Assembly: GCA_018716805.1 (NCBI GenBank)
Contig: DVJL01000013.1
Coordinates: 1 to 63,338, forward strand
Source: Candidatus Faecivicinus avistercoris
GTDB lineage: Bacteria; Bacillota; Clostridia; Christensenellales; Aristaeellaceae
Length of the DNA stretch: 63,338 nt
Reading direction: 5' to 3'
How positions within the stretch are numbered: position 1 is the first letter of the stretch; each line of letters opens with the position of its first letter. This document shows, one piece after another, positions 59,461 through 63,338 of this stretch. A program made the translations under genes and the position numbers. Below the pieces are notes generated by a model that saw nothing but the letters and a program-made list of their open reading frames with translations, was not told the DNA's origin and searched no databases.

Positions 59461-62039
59461 AGGTTTTGATTCTCGGCGGCGTCGCCGCAGGCACGAAGGC
59501 CGCGGCCAAGCTGAAGCGCGAAATGCCGGACGCGCAGGTGACGATCCTGACGCGCGGCAAGGACATCTCCTACGCGGGCTGCGGGCTGCCCTACTACGTC
59601 GGCGGCGCGATCGCATCGCGCGCGGCGCTGGTGGTCAACTCGCCGGAGCAGTTTTCCGGCCTGACGGGCGCGGAGGTGCTCACCGGCCGCGAGGCGTTCA
59701 AGGTCGACCCGGAGGCGCGCGCGGTGCTGGCGCGCAATCTCGAAACCGGCGCGGAGGAGCGCTACGAGTACGACGAACTGATTATCGCGGTCGGCGCGTC
59801 TGCATCGGTTCCGCCGCTGGAGGGCGTCGGCCTGAAGGGCGTCTTTACGATGCGCACGCCCGACGACGCGGTCGCCGCGCGGGACTACATCGACCAGACC
59901 GGCGCGCGCCGCGCGGTCGTGATCGGCGGCGGCTTCATCGGATTGGAGCTGGCCGAGAACCTGAAGGCGAAGGGCCTGACCGTGACGGTCGTCGAGGCGC
60001 TTCCCCAGATCATGTCGAACGTGCTTGATCCCGAAATGGCCGACTATGCCCGCAAGCAGCTGGTCAAGGCCGGCATCCGCGTGCTGACCGGCACGACGGC
60101 GTCGAAGTTTTCCGGAGATGAAAAGGTGCAGTCCGTGGCGACGAGCGCGGGCGTGCTGCCGGCCGACGTGGTCGTGCTGTCCGTCGGCGTGAAGCCGAAC
60201 ACGGCCTTCCTGAACGGCACGGGACTTGAGATGAACCGCGGCACGATTCTGGTCGATTCGCGGATGCGCACCAACCTCGCGCACATCTACGCCGCGGGCG
60301 ACTGCGCGCAGGTGACGAACCGCCTGACCGGCGCGGGGCAGTGGTCGCCGATGGGCTCCAGCGCAAACCTCGAGGCGCGCGTGCTGGCCGAGGACCTCGC
60401 CGGCGGCAACAAGGCGTTCCCCGGCGTGCTGGGCACGGCGGTGGTCAAGCTGCTGGACAACCTCAACTGCGGCCGCACGGGTCTGACCGAGGCCGCGGCA
60501 AAGCAGGCGGGCTTCGACCCCGTGACCGCGCTGGCCGTCACCGACGACAAGGCGCACTACTATCCCGGCGCGTCGACGTTCGTCACCAAGCTGATCGCCG
60601 ACCGCGCCAGCCGCCGCCTGCTGGGCATTCAGGTGTTCGGCGCGGGCGCCGTGGACAAGATGACGGACATCGCCGTGACCGCGATCTCGCTCAAGGCCAC
60701 GGTGGACGACCTCGAGAGCCTCGACCTCGCCTACGCGCCGCCGTTCTCCACGGCGATCCACCCGTTCGTGCAGGCGCTGGGCGTGCTGATGAACAAGATG
60801 GACGGCAAGATGGTCAGTATGACGCCGGCCGAATACGCCGCGGGCAAGGCCAAGGGCTATCGCGTGATCGACGTCGCGCCGCAGCCGAACATCCCGAACG
60901 CCACCTTCGTCAACTTGAGCGCCTTCAACGGCGAAATCGAGGGCGTGGCCAAGAACGAAAAGCTGCTGCTCGTCTGCCTGAAGGGCAAGCGCGGCTATAT
61001 GCTGCAGCGCAAGATGGCCGCCGCGGGCTACACCAACACCGCCGTGCTCGAGGGCGCGACGTTCTTCAACGACGTGCGCGTCAAGCTCGCCGGCCGCGTG
61101 CCCGCCGAGGAGATCACCCGCGTGAAGGGCCTCGGCTTCCTGATGGACAAGCGCACCGGCGAGACGTTCAACGCCCGCGTCATCACCCGAAACGGCAAGA
61201 TCACCTCGGCCGAGAACCGCGCCATCAGCGAGGCCGCCGAGCTGTACGGCTCCGGCGAAGTCGCCATGACCTCGCGCCTGACGGTCGAGATCCAGGGCGT
61301 GCCGTATGAGAACATCGAACCGCTGCGCGCACATCTGGCGCAGGCCGGCCTGCAGACCGGCGGCACCGGATCGAAGGTTCGCCCGGTCGTCTCCTGCAAG
61401 GGCACGACCTGCCAGTACGGACTGATCGACACGTTCAGTCTGGCCGACGAAATCCACGAGCGCTTCTACGTGGGCTACCACGACGTTAAGCTGCCGCACA
61501 AGTTCAAGATCGCCGTCGGCGGCTGTCCGAACAACTGCGTCAAGCCCGACCTGAACGACCTGGGCATCATCGGCCAGCGCGTGCCGGAGATCCAGCTCGA
61601 CAAGTGCCGCGGCTGCAAGGTCTGTCAGGTCGTCAACGCCTGCCCGATCAAGGTCGCCGAGATGAAGGACGGCAAGATTCACGTCGATCCCGAGGCCTGC
61701 AACCACTGCGGCCGCTGCGTCGGCAAGTGCCCGTTCCACGCCTTTGACGAATCCACCAACGGCTACCGCATCTGCATCGGCGGGCGCTGGGGCAAGAAGG
61801 TCGCGCGCGGCCGCTTCCTTGACAAGGTCTTCACCGACCGCGAGGAAGTGCTCGCCGTCGTCGAAAAGGCCATCCTGCTCTTCCGCGAACAGGGCGTCAC
61901 CGGCGAGCGCTTCGCCGACACGGTCGCGCGCCTCGGCTTCGAGAACGTGCAGGCGCAGCTGCTCGCCGACGACCTGCTCGCCCGGAAAGAGCAGAACATC
62001 CACGCGCAGGTACACCTGACCGGCGGCGCCACCTGCTGA
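59457..62039 (+). CDS. CoA-disulfide-reductase-like / rhodanese / siroheme reductase / ferredoxin fusion protein
   Basis: The 860-residue protein has, in order: a FAD/NAD(P)H disulfide reductase (about 1-445) with LGGVAAGTKAAAK, redox Cys42 in YAGCGLPYYVGG, GGGFIGLELAE and AAGDCAQV; a rhodanese domain (about 455-560) with active-site pattern CLKGKR at Cys507; a nitrite/sulfite reductase ferredoxin-half and siroheme/4Fe-4S domain (about 575-715) with CKGTTC (647-652) and GGCPNNC (690-694); and a 2x4Fe-4S ferredoxin (CRGCKVCQVVNACP, CNHCGRCVGKCP, about 720-765) with a C-terminal helix region like AsrC. It likely passes electrons from NAD(P)H through FAD and Fe-S clusters to siroheme to reduce a sulfur species. 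Coupled to the DUF134 gene by ATGA. Confidence 0.85.
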   Translation: MKVLILGGVAAGTKAAAKLKREMPDAQVTILTRGKDISYAGCGLPYYVGGAIASRAALVVNSPEQFSGLTGAEVLTGREAFKVDPEARAVLARNLETGAEERYEYDELIIAVGASASVPPLEGVGLKGVFTMRTPDDAVAARDYIDQTGARRAVVIGGGFIGLELAENLKAKGLTVTVVEALPQIMSNVLDPEMADYARKQLVKAGIRVLTGTTASKFSGDEKVQSVATSAGVLPADVVVLSVGVKPNTAFLNGTGLEMNRGTILVDSRMRTNLAHIYAAGDCAQVTNRLTGAGQWSPMGSSANLEARVLAEDLAGGNKAFPGVLGTAVVKLLDNLNCGRTGLTEAAAKQAGFDPVTALAVTDDKAHYYPGASTFVTKLIADRASRRLLGIQVFGAGAVDKMTDIAVTAISLKATVDDLESLDLAYAPPFSTAIHPFVQALGVLMNKMDGKMVSMTPAEYAAGKAKGYRVIDVAPQPNIPNATFVNLSAFNGEIEGVAKNEKLLLVCLKGKRGYMLQRKMAAAGYTNTAVLEGATFFNDVRVKLAGRVPAEEITRVKGLGFLMDKRTGETFNARVITRNGKITSAENRAISEAAELYGSGEVAMTSRLTVEIQGVPYENIEPLRAHLAQAGLQTGGTGSKVRPVVSCKGTTCQYGLIDTFSLADEIHERFYVGYHDVKLPHKFKIAVGGCPNNCVKPDLNDLGIIGQRVPEIQLDKCRGCKVCQVVNACPIKVAEMKDGKIHVDPEACNHCGRCVGKCPFHAFDESTNGYRICIGGRWGKKVARGRFLDKVFTDREEVLAVVEKAILLFREQGVTGERFADTVARLGFENVQAQLLADDLLARKEQNIHAQVHLTGGATC

Positions 62040-62119
62040 CCATCCGGCTGCGCGCCGGATGGAAAGGCTCCGTCCAGCGCGCGGCCGCTCATGCATACGA
62101 CGCAACTGCCGGGAAAGGT

Positions 62120-62148
62120 CTTTTCAGGGCAGTGTTGCCCGTCAAAAG
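62120..62148 (+). terminator. First of three hairpins after the fusion gene
   Basis: CTTTT-GGGC pairs with GCCC-CAAAAG. It lies 80 bases beyond the stop. Confidence 0.45.
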
Positions 62149-62174
62149 AGCCCATTGCTTTGCCGCGATGGGCT
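62149..62174 (+). terminator. Hairpin terminator after the fusion gene
   Basis: AGCCCAT pairs with ATGGGCT, followed by TCTTTG. Confidence 0.6.
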
Positions 62175-62223
62175 TCTTTGATAACCTGCCGCTTCCATCG
62201 AGAGGCTAACAGACCGTCAGCGA

Positions 62224-62251
62224 AGCCCCATTGCCATACCGCAATGGGGCT
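62224..62251 (+). terminator. Third hairpin, related to the previous one
   Basis: AGCCCCATTGC pairs with GCAATGGGGCT and is followed by TTCTG. It looks like a diverged copy of the 62149 hairpin. Confidence 0.55.
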
Positions 62252-62379
62252 TTCTGCGATAGAAAGGATAGAGAGTAAGCAGCGAATGCCTGCCGGAACA
62301 ACTCTGTCAATGGCACAATTGTCCATTCCGGCCGGGAAAGCCCTTTCACGAGCCGCACCTTTCGCGTTGCGTTTCAGCG

Positions 62380-62613
62380 GTGCAGGCCGATCCAAAGCAT
62401 AACTGCTATGACGATGCACGAATGGAGAGCTTTTCTGCCACGCTGAAAAAGGGGAAGCTCTGCCGCATGGACACCGCGAAGTTGAACCGAGATGCTGTGA
62501 AGATCGCAGCGCTTCGATATATCCACTGCTGCAACCTGCGCCGCATATCCTCTGCCAAGGGCGGTCTGCCGCCAATGGCGTACAGGGAGCGGTATCCGGG
62601 CGCAGCCCTATAG
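62380..62613 (+). pseudogene. IS3-family transposase orfB, C-terminal remnant
   Basis: The frame encodes NCYDDARMESFSATLKKGKL, then ALRYIHCCNLRRISSAKGGLPP and MAYRERYPGAAL, the end of an IS150-group transposase including the last catalytic Glu (ESF). The first two thirds, with the two catalytic Asp residues, are missing. Orientation is opposite to the IS3 fragment at 54.5-55.2 kb. Confidence 0.85.
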
Positions 62614-63140
62614 ACTGGGGCATTGACACCGGTTGCTGCACAGCATTCTCGCACTTATAGTATAAGTTTTTACTAGAAGTCCAGAGTACCAAAGCACTGC
62701 TGGGCAAGGGTCAAGGCAGACCTTACGCTGTTTGAGCAATTGCCGGAGAATATATTACATCCGTCCGGTAACGCCGCGGTCGCGAAGGGAATCGCACGGA
62801 TGTGCGCGATTTCACGGCAAGTTGCGCACGTACTCGCTTGAGGAAATGGACAAACAACTGGCAGTATACCAGCATCGGTCAATGATGTCGTCATGACTTA
62901 TCTGGAAATGCGCTCGTCCAGCCGGATCGTCAAGGAACATAGAGCATCGTTACAGCGCCCAAGGTCTTGACGGACAGGTTTGCCGTCAAGAGCCGGGAAC
63001 TATTGTCCCTCCTCGGTGGATAATCTAATCCCGGTGCCTCCTTCTGATTTTTAATTATTTTATATTATTCTAAAAATGCTCTTGGATATGTATCAGTCCA
63101 AATTTTAAGAGTCAAAATAGAGCCACCATGATATTTGTGA
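62614..63140. other. Degraded region leading into AT-rich DNA
   Basis: No intact gene is supported. Between about 62690 and 62960 short stretches on the plus strand (for example GRPYAV, LPENILHPSGNAAVAKGIAR, YSLEEMDKQLAVYQH) look like decayed coding sequence broken by frameshifts. From about 63040 the base composition drops to roughly one third G+C. Confidence 0.5.
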
Positions 63141-63338
63141 CTACCGACAAAGATCAATCAAAAACTTTATTGAGCATTCTAATTCTTCAGATGTGAAAAC
63201 ATTTCCAGAATCAGGATGATCTATAGAATTTCGGATATACGTTGGTAAAGTTTGATATTGTGTCGTTCCATACGAAGAAGGTTTAGCATACTTTGTTGCA
63301 TCATATAATGGGCAATTTTCAATATACTCATCACATTC
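63141..63338 (-). CDS. Partial gene, C-terminal end of an unidentified protein
   Basis: The reading frame enters from the right edge and ends at a TAG at 63141, giving at least 65 residues: ECDEYIENCPLYDATKYAKP... ending LECSIKFLIDLCR. The middle (LPTYIRNSIDHPDSGNVFTS) recalls the RN-hH region seen near the ends of some defence-associated AAA ATPases, but the fragment is too short for a call. Codon use is AT-rich, unlike the rest of the window, which suggests horizontal transfer. Confidence 0.6.
   Translation of the reverse strand, partial: ECDEYIENCPLYDATKYAKPSSYGTTQYQTLPTYIRNSIDHPDSGNVFTSEELECSIKFLIDLCR

Noticed and set aside
62673..62894. Minus-strand 73-residue open frame
   Set aside because: No ribosome site, unusual composition, and the opposite strand shows fragments that look like decayed coding sequence.
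1..63338. tRNA and rRNA genes
   Set aside because: I scanned for T-loop patterns (GGTTCGAATCC-like) and conserved rRNA segments and found none.

Overview
This window is high-GC bacterial DNA (roughly 60-65% G+C by eye) from a spore-forming member of the Firmicutes, most likely class Clostridia. Evidence for this: two alpha/beta-type small acid-soluble spore proteins, a GerMN-domain lipoprotein-like protein, a Clostridia-type Asp23-FakA-RecG-RsmD-CoaD block, the NusA-YlxR-YlxQ-IF2-RbfA-TruB block, strong GGAGG ribosome sites, frequent TTG/GTG starts and clear sigma-A type promoters (TTGNNN-17-TATAAT). I cannot name the species. No rRNA, tRNA or CRISPR array was found.

Layout. 0.2-8.7 kb: a small heat-shock protein, a radical SAM enzyme, an OadB/OadG-like sodium-pump pair behind what looks like a yybP-ykoY (Mn2+) riboswitch, the rsmD-coaD-coiled-coil operon, alanine racemase, a DUF624 membrane protein and two SASPs. 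8.9-17.8 kb: recG, fakA, asp23, then an aldo/keto reductase, a MATE exporter, an exported flavodoxin and a ComB-like phosphatase. 18-33 kb: a long leftward housekeeping series for translation and RNA metabolism (murA; rimP-nusA-ylxR-ylxQ-infB; rbfA-nrnA-truB-ribF-nudix; rpsO-pnp-M16 protease). 33.5-52 kb: mixed housekeeping and accessory genes (alpha/beta hydrolase, MscS, SpoU methylase, heparinase-like protein, Nudix enzymes, an RNase PH-RdgB fusion, RqcH/NFACT, Mrp ATPase, M18 aminopeptidase, murI).

52.4-63.3 kb is the disturbed, accessory end. An AI-2E-type permease gene and an unrelated opposite-strand gene are both cut at about 53.3 kb. A 5'-half IS3-family element sits at 54.5-55.2 kb and a 3' IS3 transposase remnant in the other orientation at 62.4 kb. 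Between them lie an orphan cobI, a BtuFCD/FecBCD-type ABC importer, and a DUF134 regulator translationally coupled to an 860-residue CoA-disulfide-reductase/rhodanese/siroheme-reductase/ferredoxin fusion. From about 63.0 kb the DNA becomes AT-rich and a partial foreign-looking gene runs off the window.

The most interesting signals are (1) the Mn2+-type riboswitch with an overlapping terminator ahead of oadB; (2) at least two intergenic multi-hairpin elements (26.2-26.5 kb and 34.4-34.65 kb) that keep the same order of stems and linkers while the stem sequences differ with compensating changes, suggesting a structured RNA or a mobile repeat family; (3) the multi-domain sulfur/siroheme fusion protein; (4) the rearrangement junctions; and (5) repeated tandem duplication of gene 3' ends in the intergenic spaces.
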